A stretch of DNA of 64,000 nucleotides from Lichenibacterium dinghuense (GCF_021730615.1 NZ_JAJLMN010000001.1:4475501-4539500), one strand, 5' to 3'; shown: positions 1 to 8,685, counted from the stretch's first letter. Numbers and translations are program-made. Notes: generated by a model from the sequence alone, not told the origin.

Positions 1-2
1 AC

Positions 3-1136
3 CGGACCCTCACCGCGTTGGAAGCGCGGCTGGCCGAAATCGCGGCCGAGGCGCGGGCCTTCGATCCGGCCGAGGTGGCGCGGGCCGGCGCCTTCGTCAG
101 CATCGGCCATGACGGCGCGCTCAGGATCGAGCGCGGCTACGTGCGCCCGGCCGACGAGCCGCCCGCGCCGGAGGCGGAGGATGGGACCAACGCGGTCGAT
201 TCGAACGGCGGGGGCGAGCTGTCAGCCTCGGGTGCGGCGGCGTCAGCCGCAGCGCGGACGCAGGGTGACGAGGCGCTGCACGGCGCGCCGGAGCCCGACG
301 AGGATGAGCCGGACGACGGCGGCCGCCTGCCCGAGCGGCTGATGACGGAGCTGACGGCGCACCGCACCCTGGCGCTACGGGCTGCCCTGTCGGCGGACCC
401 AGACGCCGCGCTGCTGGCCCTGCTGCACGCGCTCGCGCTGCGGGCCTTCTACTCTGGCGCAGCCGAGACCTGCCTGGAGGTCGACGTGCGCAGCGCCGGG
501 CTCGCCGGCTTCGCGCCGGGGCTGGGCGACGCCGCACCCGCCCGCGCCCTGGCGGAGCGGCCCGCACATTGGCAGCGGCTGCTGCCGCGGCAGGCCCGGG
601 ACCTGTGGTCCGCCCTCGTCGAAATGGACGTCGACAGTCGGGCGGCGCTGCTCGCCGTCTGCGTCGGGCGCAGCGTCAACGCCGTCGTGCAGCCCTGGGA
701 TCGCCGGACCGGCGCCGTCGCCCAGGCCGACAACCTCGCCGCCCATCTCGGGCTCGACATGGCGTCGGGGGACGGCTGGACGCCGACGGTCGGCAACTAT
801 CTCGGGCGGGTCACCAAAGCGCGCATCCTCGCCGCGGTGCGCGAGGCGCGGGGCGCGGCCGCGGCCGAGCGCATCGCGTCCTCACGCAAGCCCGAGATGG
901 CCGAGGCCGCCGAGCGTTTGCTCGCCGGCACGGGCTGGCTGCCGACGCCGCTGCGCACGCCGGGGATGGCCCCGACCGGGATCGAGCCGGACCGGGACGT
1001 CGGCGGCGGCGCTGCGGCGGGGCCCGACGCCGGCGCGGTCCGGGAAGCCGTGGACGGACCCGAGGAGGTGAACGTGCTCGACGGTGCGCCCACGGCCCTG
1101 GAGGTGCGCGAGGCGATGCTGGTCGCGGCCGAGTAG
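3..1136 (+). CDS. ParB-like partition/ICE protein, C-terminal part (5' end outside window)
   Basis: The reading frame is open to the left edge, so the gene starts upstream; 377 codons precede the stop. A TTG at 18 should not be taken as the start, because the frame continues before it. The visible part is the acidic linker and helical C-terminal region of the large ParB-like proteins found on Rhizobiales plasmids and ICEs. The ParB nuclease-like N-terminal domain is not visible, so the assignment rests on overall resemblance and on neighbours (Toprim, DUF2493, DUF736) that often accompany these proteins. It probably acts in replication or maintenance of the element. The family call is moderate and the partial status is certain. 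Confidence 0.6.
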   Translation, partial: RTLTALEARLAEIAAEARAFDPAEVARAGAFVSIGHDGALRIERGYVRPADEPPAPEAEDGTNAVDSNGGGELSASGAAASAAARTQGDEALHGAPEPDEDEPDDGGRLPERLMTELTAHRTLALRAALSADPDAALLALLHALALRAFYSGAAETCLEVDVRSAGLAGFAPGLGDAAPARALAERPAHWQRLLPRQARDLWSALVEMDVDSRAALLAVCVGRSVNAVVQPWDRRTGAVAQADNLAAHLGLDMASGDGWTPTVGNYLGRVTKARILAAVREARGAAAAERIASSRKPEMAEAAERLLAGTGWLPTPLRTPGMAPTGIEPDRDVGGGAAAGPDAGAVREAVDGPEEVNVLDGAPTALEVREAMLVAAE

Positions 1137-1172
1137 CCGGTCCCTCGTGGGGTGGCCTCGCGCAGTCCCGTC

Positions 1173-1196
1173 CCGCCGCGGCCCGTGCCGCGGCGG
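1173..1196 (+). terminator. hairpin between ParB-like and Toprim genes
   Basis: Perfect 10-bp arms (CCGCCGCGGC at 1173-1182, GCCGCGGCGG at 1187-1196) close a CCGT loop. There is no T tract, so it may be an attenuator or an mRNA processing hairpin rather than a true intrinsic terminator. Confidence 0.35.
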
Positions 1197-1233
1197 ACTT
1201 CCGCCTTTCCCCCGACAACGATGGAGGCGCGTC

Positions 1234-2283
1234 ATGGACCACCCTCGCGGCGGCGCCCGCGACCTGTCGGAGGCGCTGGCGGCCCGCGCCGAGGACCTGT
1301 GCCGGCGCTACCTGCCGGGCGGCCGCCGCAACGGCGCCTACTGGACCGTCGGCGACGTGCACGGCACGCCCGGGCGCAGCCTGTTCGTGCGCCTGGTCGG
1401 GCCGGCCTCGGGCCGCGGGGCCGCCGGCCGCTGGTGCGACGCCGCCACCGGCCAGCGCGGCGACCTGCTCGACCTCATCGCCCTGAACCGTGGCCACGCC
1501 CGCCTGCGCGACGTCCTGGACGAGGCACGGTCCGTGCTGGCGCTCCCGCCCGCGGCCCCCCGGCCCGCGACCTGGGCGTCGGCGTCCGGGCAGCGCGCCG
1601 ACACCGTCGAGGCGGCGCGGCGGCTGTATCGCGCCGGGCGGCCCATCCGCGGCACGCCGGCGGAGCGCTACCTCGCCGCCCGGGGCATCGCGCTCGACGG
1701 CGACGCGGCAGCCGTGCTGCGCTTCCACCCCGCCGCACACTATCGCGACGCCCCGGGCGACCCGCGCCGCAGCTTACCGGCGCTGCTCGCCCCCGTCATC
1801 GACCTCGCCGGCACGCTGACCGGCCTGCACCGCACCTTCCTCGACCCGCGGCCCGGCCGGGGCGCCGACGCGGGGCTGCTCGGCAAGGCGCCGATCGCGT
1901 CGCCGCGCCGCTCGCTCGGCCGTCTCGCCGGCCAGGGCGTCCACCTTCGCCGGGGCGACGGGACGGCGTGGCTCGTCGGCGAGGGCATCGAGACGGCGCT
2001 GTCGGTGGCGTCCCTATTCCCCCGGGCCTGCGTCGTCGCCGCGCTGTCCGCGTCGCAGCTCGCCATCCTGGTCCTGCCGCCGGGGCTGGTCCGGCTCGTG
2101 GTCGCGCGCGACAACGACGCGGCCGGGCGGGAGGCGGCCGAGCGCCTGGCCGGGCGGGCCCGCGCCTCCTCTGTCACGGTGGACGTGCTGCGCCCGCGCC
2201 TCATCGACTTCAACGCCGACCTCCGCCGCTGGGGGCCGGTGGGCTTGGCGGAGCGGGTCGGCGCGCAGCTGTCGGGCGCGTGA
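1234..2283 (+). CDS. Toprim domain-containing primase-like protein (DUF7146 type)
   Basis: This 349-residue protein looks like a mobile-element primase. Its N-terminal half resembles the zinc-ribbon-like/DUF7146 region of plasmid primases, and its C-terminal half has the Toprim signatures GEGIETALS and, further on, an acidic DND motif followed by AAGREAAERL. Toprim domains bind Mg2+ in primases and topoisomerases. The ATG at 1234 is chosen because GGAGG lies at 1223-1227 with ideal spacing; the longer open frame from 1084 has no such site. It follows the ParB-like gene after a hairpin and precedes DUF2493, a common Rhizobiales ICE order. No helicase domain is present, so it is a stand-alone primase-type protein. 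Confidence 0.75.
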   Translation: MDHPRGGARDLSEALAARAEDLCRRYLPGGRRNGAYWTVGDVHGTPGRSLFVRLVGPASGRGAAGRWCDAATGQRGDLLDLIALNRGHARLRDVLDEARSVLALPPAAPRPATWASASGQRADTVEAARRLYRAGRPIRGTPAERYLAARGIALDGDAAAVLRFHPAAHYRDAPGDPRRSLPALLAPVIDLAGTLTGLHRTFLDPRPGRGADAGLLGKAPIASPRRSLGRLAGQGVHLRRGDGTAWLVGEGIETALSVASLFPRACVVAALSASQLAILVLPPGLVRLVVARDNDAAGREAAERLAGRARASSVTVDVLRPRLIDFNADLRRWGPVGLAERVGAQLSGA

Positions 2284-2450
2284 GGGCGGCGGCTCGCGGG
2301 AGAAGGCGGGCGGCGCGGGCGGCGCCGGGCGGCACGCGAGACCGGGGCGGGGCTGCGCGGCCGGGGGTGCCCCAAGAGGCGGCGAGGGTGCCGCGGGCCA
2401 GGCCTTCTCAGAGCGGCGATCCGGCCACGACCCGGCCTTCGGGCCGCAAC

Positions 2451-2592
2451 GGCGGGGCGCCGGCTTCTTTCCCCGGACCGGGCGGTCCCTGGCGGGAGCA
2501 TCCTCGCGGGCCCGACGCGGCAGGCCGCGTCGGCCATGCCGGTCCTCCTCGCGGAGCAAACAAGCCGGCGCCCCGCCGTCCTCCGCTGCGCT
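2451..2592 (+). promoter_or_regulatory. structured leader upstream of the DUF2493 gene (shared with DUF736 gene)
   Basis: The 418-bp gap 2284-2701 holds no gene. It contains perfect 16-bp inverted arms at 2451-2466 and 2562-2577 (GGCGGGGCGCCGGCTT and its complement). These are followed directly by CCGTCCTCCGCTGCGCT (2576-2592), about 110 nt before the start codon. The same 17-mer follows a similar long stem about 103 nt before the DUF736 start at 11206. The repeated architecture suggests a cis-acting RNA or a common regulatory region of the element. Its function is not known to me. Confidence 0.5.
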
Positions 2593-2701
2593 GCGGCCTC
2601 GGGCCGCTGGCCCGGGGTGCGGTCAGGCCGGGCCGTGGCGGTCGGTCGCCGTGAAGGCCGCAGGCGCCGCGGCCCGACGCCCACCCGAACGGGAGCACCC
2701 C

Positions 2702-3640
2702 ATGACCCACGATCGCCTCGCCTCCGACCTCCTCGCCCACCACGGCGCCGTCGCCTCCTCGCCCTCCGCCCACCTCCTCGACGAGCTCACCACCTTCGCC
2801 CACCGCCCGCTCGGCGACGAGCCCGACCCGCGGCCGCTGCCCGAGCCCGAGGCGGTGGAGGCGGCCCTCGGCACCGTCTTCGAGGTCCTGTCCGGCCTGC
2901 TCACCGGCACCCGGCTGGAGGACGAACTGCCCGACCTGCTCTGGTCCCTCGTCAACCTCCTCCACCGCAAGGCCGAGCGCCTGTCGCGCCGGCTCGACGA
3001 CAACGCCGTGGCCCAGCGCCGATCGGTGGGGGAGCAGGACGGCTCGGAGGTCCGCTCGGTCGAGCTGGAGCGCCTCTTGGCCGAGGGGCTGGCCGCGGAG
3101 GAGCGCCGCAACGCCTTCGAGTTCCTGCGCGACTACGCCGCCGACCTCCACGCCGCCGAGACCGGCACCGCTTGGCGCCCGCGGGCCGGCTCGCTGGTGA
3201 GCCACGCCACGATGACCGCCGCCGTCGTCGACAGCCGCGACTACCTTAACGCCCGGCGGGTGGCGCAGACCGAGCTGCTGGTGCCGAAGGGGCCGCGCAT
3301 CGCCTTCACGGGCGGGCACGGGTTCAACGACGTCGCCCGGATCTGGGACGCGCTCGACCGGGTGCACGGCAAGCACCCCGGCATGGTGCTGCTGCACGGC
3401 GGCTCGCCGAAGGGCGCCGAGCTGATCGCGGCCAAGTGGGCCGACCACCGCAAAATCGCGCAGGTCGCCTTCAAGCCCGACTGGGCCCGGCACAAGAACG
3501 CGGCCCCGTTCAAACGCAACGACGCCATGCTGGAGGCGCTGCCGATCGGCGTGGTGGCGTTCCCCGGCTCCGGCATCAGCCAGAACCTCGCCGATAAGGC
3601 CCGCAAGCTCGGCATCCCGGTGATGCGCTTCGAAGGGTGA
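2702..3640 (+). CDS. DUF2493 domain-containing protein (SLOG-like)
   Basis: The 312-residue protein ends in a DUF2493 domain of the SLOG/YspA-like Rossmann superfamily. The visible core begins with RIAFTGGHGFND and continues with VLLHGGSPKGAELIAAKWA and a VVAFPGSGISQNLADKA segment, giving the two glycine-rich loops of a nucleotide-binding fold. The first 190 residues are helical and acidic with no motif I recognise. Such proteins are standard cargo of Rhizobiales ICEs and plasmids; their ligand is unknown, though SLOG domains are thought to sense or process nucleotides. The ATG at 2702 has an upstream GGGAG. It is preceded by an unusually structured leader and followed by a convergent integrase across a hairpin. 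Confidence 0.8.
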   Translation: MTHDRLASDLLAHHGAVASSPSAHLLDELTTFAHRPLGDEPDPRPLPEPEAVEAALGTVFEVLSGLLTGTRLEDELPDLLWSLVNLLHRKAERLSRRLDDNAVAQRRSVGEQDGSEVRSVELERLLAEGLAAEERRNAFEFLRDYAADLHAAETGTAWRPRAGSLVSHATMTAAVVDSRDYLNARRVAQTELLVPKGPRIAFTGGHGFNDVARIWDALDRVHGKHPGMVLLHGGSPKGAELIAAKWADHRKIAQVAFKPDWARHKNAAPFKRNDAMLEALPIGVVAFPGSGISQNLADKARKLGIPVMRFEG

Positions 3641-3663
3641 GCGGGAGCCCCCGCTCCAAGTCT

Positions 3664-3692
3664 CGCGCTGCCGGCCCAAGGTCGGCAGCGCG
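3664..3692. terminator. bidirectional hairpin between convergent genes
   Basis: Perfect 10-bp arms CGCGCTGCCG (3664-3673) and CGGCAGCGCG (3683-3692) with a 9-nt loop lie between the convergent DUF2493 and integrase genes. There is no clear T run. Confidence 0.45.
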
Positions 3693-3838
3693 GCCGCTAG
3701 GCGCCAAGTCCCGACATTCAGGGGTCGCCACCTTGCGGACCTTCGGAGCGATCGGCGTACAGCTGGAGTCGACCCTCCTTTGCCGTAGCCGAGAGCCCCT
3801 TCGCTGGTCGCGGCGGCACTGAGCCGCCGCGGTTCCCG

Positions 3839-4468
3839 TCAGAGATCGGTCTGCTCGGACAGGATTAGGGCGTCATCGACCTCAACCCCGAGGTAGCGGA
3901 CGGTGCTCTCCAGCTTGGAATGACCGAGCAGGAGCTGGCAGGCCCGCAGATTGCCCGTGCGCTTGTAGACAAGGGCGACCTTGGTCCGGCGCAGGCTATG
4001 GGTGCCGTAGTTAGCTGGGTCGAGGCCGGCCAGCGTGACCCAATCATCGACGAGGCGACCGTACTGCCGTGTCGTGATGTGGTCGCCCGCATGGCTTCGG
4101 CTCGGGAACAGCCAGTCGGTCGACCGCGAGCCCCGCTTCTTCAGCCAAGCGGTGAGGGCGTCGCGGGTCGGCTCCGTCATCTCGAATGGCACGGGTCGCC
4201 CGGTCTTTCGCTGAACGATAGTCGTCCGAAGGCGCACGCCTTCGCCGAGGTGGACGTCGGACACCCGGAGCTTGACGAGGTCGCAGCCGCGAAGCTTGCT
4301 GTCGATCGCAACGTTGAACATGGCGAGGTCGCGGACATGGCCGTCATGCTGTAGGCGGGTCCGAATGGCCCAGATGTGTTTGGGCTTGAGGGGCGGCTTC
4401 GGGCCGATAATTCGCCCGCAATTCCAGGGCGCGCGGGTAGGCGATTGAGGCGCTGTCGTCTTGTTCAT
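3839..4468 (-). CDS. short tyrosine-type site-specific recombinase
   Basis: The 209-residue protein is a minimal tyrosine recombinase made almost only of the catalytic domain, about half the usual integrase length. Catalytic positions are visible in order: an Arg in DSKLRGCDLVKLR, a Lys in RKTGRP, the HxxR box in THSLRRTK, the His in LLGHSK and the nucleophile Tyr in STVRYLGVE. The start at 4468 follows a GGGAG; the frame extends upstream but without a better site. Short recombinases of this family are common in alphaproteobacterial genomes and plasmids, where they may resolve multimers or mobilise small cassettes. It stands next to the conflict operon, but no attachment site can be assigned to it. 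Confidence 0.8.
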   Translation of the reverse strand: MNKTTAPQSPTRAPWNCGRIIGPKPPLKPKHIWAIRTRLQHDGHVRDLAMFNVAIDSKLRGCDLVKLRVSDVHLGEGVRLRTTIVQRKTGRPVPFEMTEPTRDALTAWLKKRGSRSTDWLFPSRSHAGDHITTRQYGRLVDDWVTLAGLDPANYGTHSLRRTKVALVYKRTGNLRACQLLLGHSKLESTVRYLGVEVDDALILSEQTDL

Positions 4469-4527
4469 GGTGAGCTCCCTTGGGAGCCCGTCACGCTCAC
4501 CTGCTCGTGGAGAAGCGCCAACCGCGT

Positions 4528-4818
4528 TTAGCGCCAACACCAGAGAACAAGCCTGATCGTCAATCCAATCAGCACTGCAATCCCGAGGCAGCGCCGCCAC
4601 GGGTTCGCCCCTCGCAAGATTTCATCACCGGCCCAGATTAGTAGGGACGTCGTCGAAACAATGTGAGCACCTATGCCAGTCGGCCCCGTTGCGTCGGTGA
4701 CCAGCTCGACGAGAGAAGCGGCAACAAAAATCCACAGCCATAGGTTCGGCCGCTGCGCAATGACGATCCGACCCGTCTGCCGGTCACGCCAAAACCAGTC
4801 TATAAAGCGCATCAGCAT
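4528..4818 (-). CDS. small conserved membrane protein
   Basis: This 96-residue protein has a charged N terminus (WFWRDRQTGRIVIAQRPN) followed by three hydrophobic stretches likely to cross the inner membrane. The pattern 'W-R-D-x-Q-T-G-x-x-V-I-A-Q-x-P-N-L' near the start and 'GANPWRR' before the last segment match a small membrane protein family seen in many Actinobacteria and Alphaproteobacteria, of unknown function. The frame is open further upstream to 4932; the Met at 4818 is chosen from the family pattern, though the ribosome binding site is weak. It lies between the short recombinase and the conflict operon on the same strand and may be independent of both. Confidence 0.6.
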   Translation of the reverse strand: MLMRFIDWFWRDRQTGRIVIAQRPNLWLWIFVAASLVELVTDATGPTGIGAHIVSTTSLLIWAGDEILRGANPWRRCLGIAVLIGLTIRLVLWCWR

Positions 4819-5048
4819 GTCGTTGTCGATGTCCCCAGGTCGAAGACGGGATGATGAATATTTAAGAGCGCTACGATATCGAAGGGATCGGTTGCAATGC
4901 GCCATGAGCTGCCGTCGGCTGACCGTCACCATTCAGACATTCTGCAGACCGCAGACGTCATGAGCGAAACCCATCCACTTTGATCGGTCTGAACCTTCGC
5001 GTCAGTGCCCGTGTTTGCCCCTGCGCTGGCCGTTGGCGTCCTTCGTGG

Positions 5049-5846
5049 TCATGTGCGCGCCGGCATATGGGCGGCATCGAGCCGGCGGTGGATGAGCGAC
5101 ACGATTGTGAGCAGGTCTTCGGCATCTTCTTTGGACATCGCCCAATGGATGCGCGCCTCATGCGCAGTGGGGTTGCGGAACATGCCGAAGGTGCCGCGGA
5201 CCAGATTTGCGAACCCGCTCTGCTCGCTCCGCTGGCTTGCGGTGGAAAGCGGGTTGATCGCAAGCATCGGCGGACTGCCGGCCAAGGTCCGATCGACGAG
5301 AGTCGCGCCGTCGTCGGAAAGCCCTGTCTGCGACCGCATCTTGTCAGCGACGCTTTTGACCGCTTCTTGCACCGCATGAAAGTAATTGTCGGCGAGAAGC
5401 TCGGCGCGGCAGAACTTCAGGACGTCAGGGTGCACACCGCGACCTTCAAGGTCCGCCCGCAAGTCGCGAGCGCGCCGTTGAGCCTCGGGTAAGGTCTGGG
5501 CGACATCCGCCGATTTCAACTCGCCGGACTCATCAATCACAAGTCCTGCGAACGCCAACGCCAGGTTTAGGCGAGCCCGCATAGGCTCATAGCGGTGCGG
5601 CTCGCGGCTGTAACGCGCCGGCTTCATGGCGAGCCGGATGAACTCAAGGATATTGGTGCGGTTGCGTTTGGTGTTCTGGCATTCCGCGAAGGCGTTATAG
5701 ACACGGACGCGCTTCGTCATAGGCCCCGGATCGGCAATCTTGCACGACGCAAGCAGGTGCTCGATCTCTGGCCCGGCCAGGCCCTCTGCAGTGTCGCCAA
5801 GCGCGCCAGCGATCGCTTCCAGCTGATCTTGTGAAAAGAATGCCAT
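5049..5846 (-). CDS. TIGR02391 (Ymh) family protein, predicted HEPN ribonuclease
   Basis: The 265-residue protein matches the TIGR02391/Ymh family. Its C-terminal segment contains RNPTAH (Arg224 to His229), which fits the Rx4-6H signature of HEPN ribonucleases, followed by a helix with alternating acidic residues. HEPN proteins of this kind are often found beside restriction or abortive-infection genes and are thought to cleave RNA when triggered. It is the last gene of the leftward operon, only 7 bp after the unknown 271-residue gene. I infer a role as an added effector or accessory in that system. The start at 5846 (MAFFSQDQLE) is chosen because the upstream extension has a shadow-like composition. 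Confidence 0.75.
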   Translation of the reverse strand: MAFFSQDQLEAIAGALGDTAEGLAGPEIEHLLASCKIADPGPMTKRVRVYNAFAECQNTKRNRTNILEFIRLAMKPARYSREPHRYEPMRARLNLALAFAGLVIDESGELKSADVAQTLPEAQRRARDLRADLEGRGVHPDVLKFCRAELLADNYFHAVQEAVKSVADKMRSQTGLSDDGATLVDRTLAGSPPMLAINPLSTASQRSEQSGFANLVRGTFGMFRNPTAHEARIHWAMSKEDAEDLLTIVSLIHRRLDAAHMPART

Positions 5847-5853
5847 ATCGGCC

Positions 5854-6669
5854 TCACTGATCGTAGGCGAGCCGCCGCAGGAAGGTTCTGGCGGTGACGA
5901 GAACGACATGCAGACGGAAGGTGCTGTGGTCTTCATCTGAGAGGCCCGGATGCGAACCCTCCGTGTGGAGCATTTTGAAGAGGCCGTTGACGTAGTTCTT
6001 GCCGTCCTGGGTCCACTCGTTGCGATCCGTGGCAAGGAAGCCGATCTCGGCGAGCAAAGCGCGTCGGTTTTCTGAGCTCGGCCGTTGGCCCGCTTCCTGC
6101 GGTCGCACGTTGCGCGCGATGTCGTCGAACAGACTCTCTAGAAAGGTCCGGAGCTGGCTGTTGCAAGCCGCCCAATCGCCGCGGGTATGCGCTTCGATAG
6201 CCTGGTCGAGATGACCGAGAGGAGTTGTGAAGCCAAAGGACTTGAGAAGCTGATGCACCTCGTCGTCCGTCTGGGGGAGCTGGATGTCGCCGGGCAGTGC
6301 CACGCGGATGGACGCGTGTCGCCCATAGTCGTCCCACGTCAAAACGTATCCGTCACGCGCAAGGCCACGTGCGAAGGCCGTTTGCAGAGCGTGCGTAGCG
6401 TGTTGTTGCGCTAGCTGCGCGGCTTGCCGGATCACCGCCTCGCCCAGGGTCATGCTGCCTTCGAGCGTCTCGAGCACGGCCTCGGCTCGTTGCACAACGA
6501 TCCGGCCCAGCAAGGCGCACTTGTTGGCGACGCTGAGGGAGGTGCTGGTGGAAATCCCGTCCTCGAGGCCGAGGCGGAGGACCATCTGGTTGAACCGTGC
6601 CTGGCTGTGTTGCTCCAGCAACTCAACAGCGGCGATCAGCGTGGGTCGGGTGAACGGCACAGATCTCAT
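5854..6669 (-). CDS. hypothetical protein in ABC-3C operon
   Basis: I do not recognise the N-terminal two thirds of this 271-residue protein, which is rich in predicted helices. The C-terminal part, from about residue 165, contains 'LRTFLESLFDDIA' and a late 'GSHPGLSDEDHSTFRL' segment followed by a helix. Tails of this sort end many proteins encoded beside defence genes and may be a HEPN-like all-helical fold, but the diagnostic Rx4-6H is not clear. It lies 46 bp after the ABC ATPase and 7 bp before the TIGR02391 gene on the same strand, so it is probably co-transcribed with both. Its role is unknown. Confidence 0.7.
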   Translation of the reverse strand: MRSVPFTRPTLIAAVELLEQHSQARFNQMVLRLGLEDGISTSTSLSVANKCALLGRIVVQRAEAVLETLEGSMTLGEAVIRQAAQLAQQHATHALQTAFARGLARDGYVLTWDDYGRHASIRVALPGDIQLPQTDDEVHQLLKSFGFTTPLGHLDQAIEAHTRGDWAACNSQLRTFLESLFDDIARNVRPQEAGQRPSSENRRALLAEIGFLATDRNEWTQDGKNYVNGLFKMLHTEGSHPGLSDEDHSTFRLHVVLVTARTFLRRLAYDQ

Positions 6670-6715
6670 GTTGGGGACGCCCTATGGGCATGATCATGCT
6701 TCATGTCGCCCCCGC

Positions 6716-8461
6716 TCAATAACGAAACCCAAGGAGGCTTCCGGTCGGATCAGTATCGGTGAGCCGGAGGCGGACGAGGCTCTCGTAATCAAAGGCTGAC
6801 GTAAAGTCGCCCACGGGAACCATGTCGGTGTTGAGTGTGCAGATGTACTGGAAGCCGTGTTTTGCAGCCATCGCGGCGGAAAGTTCCAAAGCATGGGCGC
6901 GCTGTCGCGGGTCAACACCGTCGAAAATCGTGCTGTCGTGAATCAGGAAGTCGATCCCGAGACCACGCTGGCGCGCGAACGAGATCAGCATGAGATCGTA
7001 GCAGAAGATTTTCATCTTGCTGATGCCCTCGCTCGGGCTGCCCGCGATCTCGACGTCGAATTTGTAGCCGGTGTCATCGATATCGATGACCAGGCGGCCG
7101 GGCGACTTGTAGAGGTTCTCCGAGAATTCCGAGAAGAGGCTGAGCGCCTGCGACCACAGCGCACGCCGCTCCTCATAGTCGAGGCTTGTCGCGCGTTTCA
7201 GCTCGACGGTCTCGACCTTGATAGTGTCCGCCTTGGTGGTCATCTGACGAAGCTGGGTGATTCTGTTGGTCAGTTCGTCGACCTTCAGCCGGGTGCTTGC
7301 ATGCAACTCCTGTAACTGCGTCAGTTCCTCCAGCGCGCCCTGTCCCGCAAGCGCGCTGAGGTAGTTGGCACGGCGATCCGTGAGGGTCGCGATGTCGGTC
7401 TCACGCTCGCCGACGGCAGCTTCCAGAGCGGCAATCTCGCCGGTGATGAACTCACGGCGATTAGCGATGATCTGGGCATTGAATGCCCGCGCATCCGCCA
7501 GCGTCTTCTTGACAGCGCCGGGCAGGTTGATGCCCGCCTCGCCGTAAAGGGCCTCCAGACGGTCTTCGGTTGGAGCGTCTTCGCTCACCAAGGAGTCACG
7601 GTAGCGATCGAGCCGGCGCTTATCCACGATATTGGCGTTGACCAAGCCATGGATTTCGCTGGTCAGAAGGTTCGCCTGATTCTCGATTTCACGGTACTGT
7701 GGAAGAACACGAAAATTCGACAGCGCTTCGCGTTCACGCTCAAGCTGGGTTGCAAGGCGCAGGCGCTCGGCTTCGAGTTCACCGAGCGAGGCTAGTTCGC
7801 CGTCGACGGCTCCGGTCTTGATCGCCTGTTTGAGCGCATCGAGCGCGTTCTTTTGATCTTTGAGCTGCTGCCAGGTCGCGGCCTTCTCCCAATTCAAGCC
7901 GAGAAGGAAAGCATTGTGGACCTGAATGTCCCAAGTCTTCTGATTGTCGAAATGCTTGAAGGGGATGTTGTAGGCGGCTGTCTGGTTGCGAACGAAATAG
8001 GAAAGCAGCGACCGCGCCGAGGGCTTGTATCCGGATTCCGCCGACAGATCGCTAATACCGAATAGGGCCCAGGCAAGAACGGATCGCCATTTCTTGGCGT
8101 CGAGACCCGGAACGCCTTCCTTGTTCGGCGTTGGCCGGACAGGCCAGGCGTCGGTGGCGCCTTCGATCGCGAAGAATCCGGGTGTATCGGTCGCTCGCGT
8201 CACAGCGACCTCGCGGCCGGACAGGGACAGTTCCAGCGTGAACGACCACCCCTGCAAAGCCTCGATGCGAAGCCCTTTTCCGGGTGAGGTATTGCTGGCG
8301 AGGCAGAAATCGATGATCTCGATGAGCGTCGATTTGCCTAGGGCGTTCGTAGTGTCCTTGTCACCGGCCGAGGTGGATCGGTCGGCCAGGATAAGATTGA
8401 CACCCGGCTGAAGCAGCGCGGTGTGAAAGCCTTTCTGGTTGGCGCGAACGGCTCTGATCAT
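6716..8461 (-). CDS. DUF2326 ABC ATPase of an ABC-three-component (ABC-3C) system
   Basis: The 581-residue protein is an SMC/RecN-like ABC ATPase of the DUF2326 family, the ATPase component of ABC-3C conflict systems. The Walker A loop is NALGKST (Lys43), preceded by the characteristic 'LILADRSTSAGDKDTTN' segment. A coiled coil spans roughly residues 190-420, and the C-terminal nucleotide-binding part has a Walker B-like 'GIDFLIHDSTIFDGVDPRQR'. Family knowledge suggests that the ATPase senses an invader-linked signal, perhaps on nucleic acid, and licenses a coupled nuclease. The ATG at 8461 overlaps the stop of the middle component by four bases (ATGA), a sign of translational coupling. Confidence 0.9.
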   Translation of the reverse strand: MIRAVRANQKGFHTALLQPGVNLILADRSTSAGDKDTTNALGKSTLIEIIDFCLASNTSPGKGLRIEALQGWSFTLELSLSGREVAVTRATDTPGFFAIEGATDAWPVRPTPNKEGVPGLDAKKWRSVLAWALFGISDLSAESGYKPSARSLLSYFVRNQTAAYNIPFKHFDNQKTWDIQVHNAFLLGLNWEKAATWQQLKDQKNALDALKQAIKTGAVDGELASLGELEAERLRLATQLEREREALSNFRVLPQYREIENQANLLTSEIHGLVNANIVDKRRLDRYRDSLVSEDAPTEDRLEALYGEAGINLPGAVKKTLADARAFNAQIIANRREFITGEIAALEAAVGERETDIATLTDRRANYLSALAGQGALEELTQLQELHASTRLKVDELTNRITQLRQMTTKADTIKVETVELKRATSLDYEERRALWSQALSLFSEFSENLYKSPGRLVIDIDDTGYKFDVEIAGSPSEGISKMKIFCYDLMLISFARQRGLGIDFLIHDSTIFDGVDPRQRAHALELSAAMAAKHGFQYICTLNTDMVPVGDFTSAFDYESLVRLRLTDTDPTGSLLGFRY

Positions 8462-8685
8462 GAGGCGGTCCTGACGATAAGGCCGTCCCGGATCTCGATC
8501 GCACCGATCAGATAGAGGAGGTTCGAGGCCAGCACGAACCGCTCGAAGTTGCCGACGTTCGGTTCCGTGCGCAGACGCTCCCACAGGCCCGAAACGGTCA
8601 TGGGCATGCTGAGATGCGCGAGCAGCGTGGCGCCGACGCCGATCAGCGCCTCGTTCTGCGAGATATGTTTGGTCGGAAGAATCAT
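8458..8685 (-). CDS. ABC-3C system middle component 6
   Basis: This 75-residue protein carries the pattern of ABC-3C middle component 6: an 'ALIGVGATLLAHL' helix, then 'TVSGLWERLR' and 'FERFVLASNLLYLIGAIEI', which look like a small winged-helix-like module. Middle components bridge the ABC ATPase and the effector. Both borders are ATGA overlaps: its start overlaps the HNH gene stop and its stop overlaps the ATPase start. The three proteins are therefore very likely made in fixed ratio from one message. Short length is normal for the family. Confidence 0.85.
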   Translation of the reverse strand: MILPTKHISQNEALIGVGATLLAHLSMPMTVSGLWERLRTEPNVGNFERFVLASNLLYLIGAIEIRDGLIVRTAS

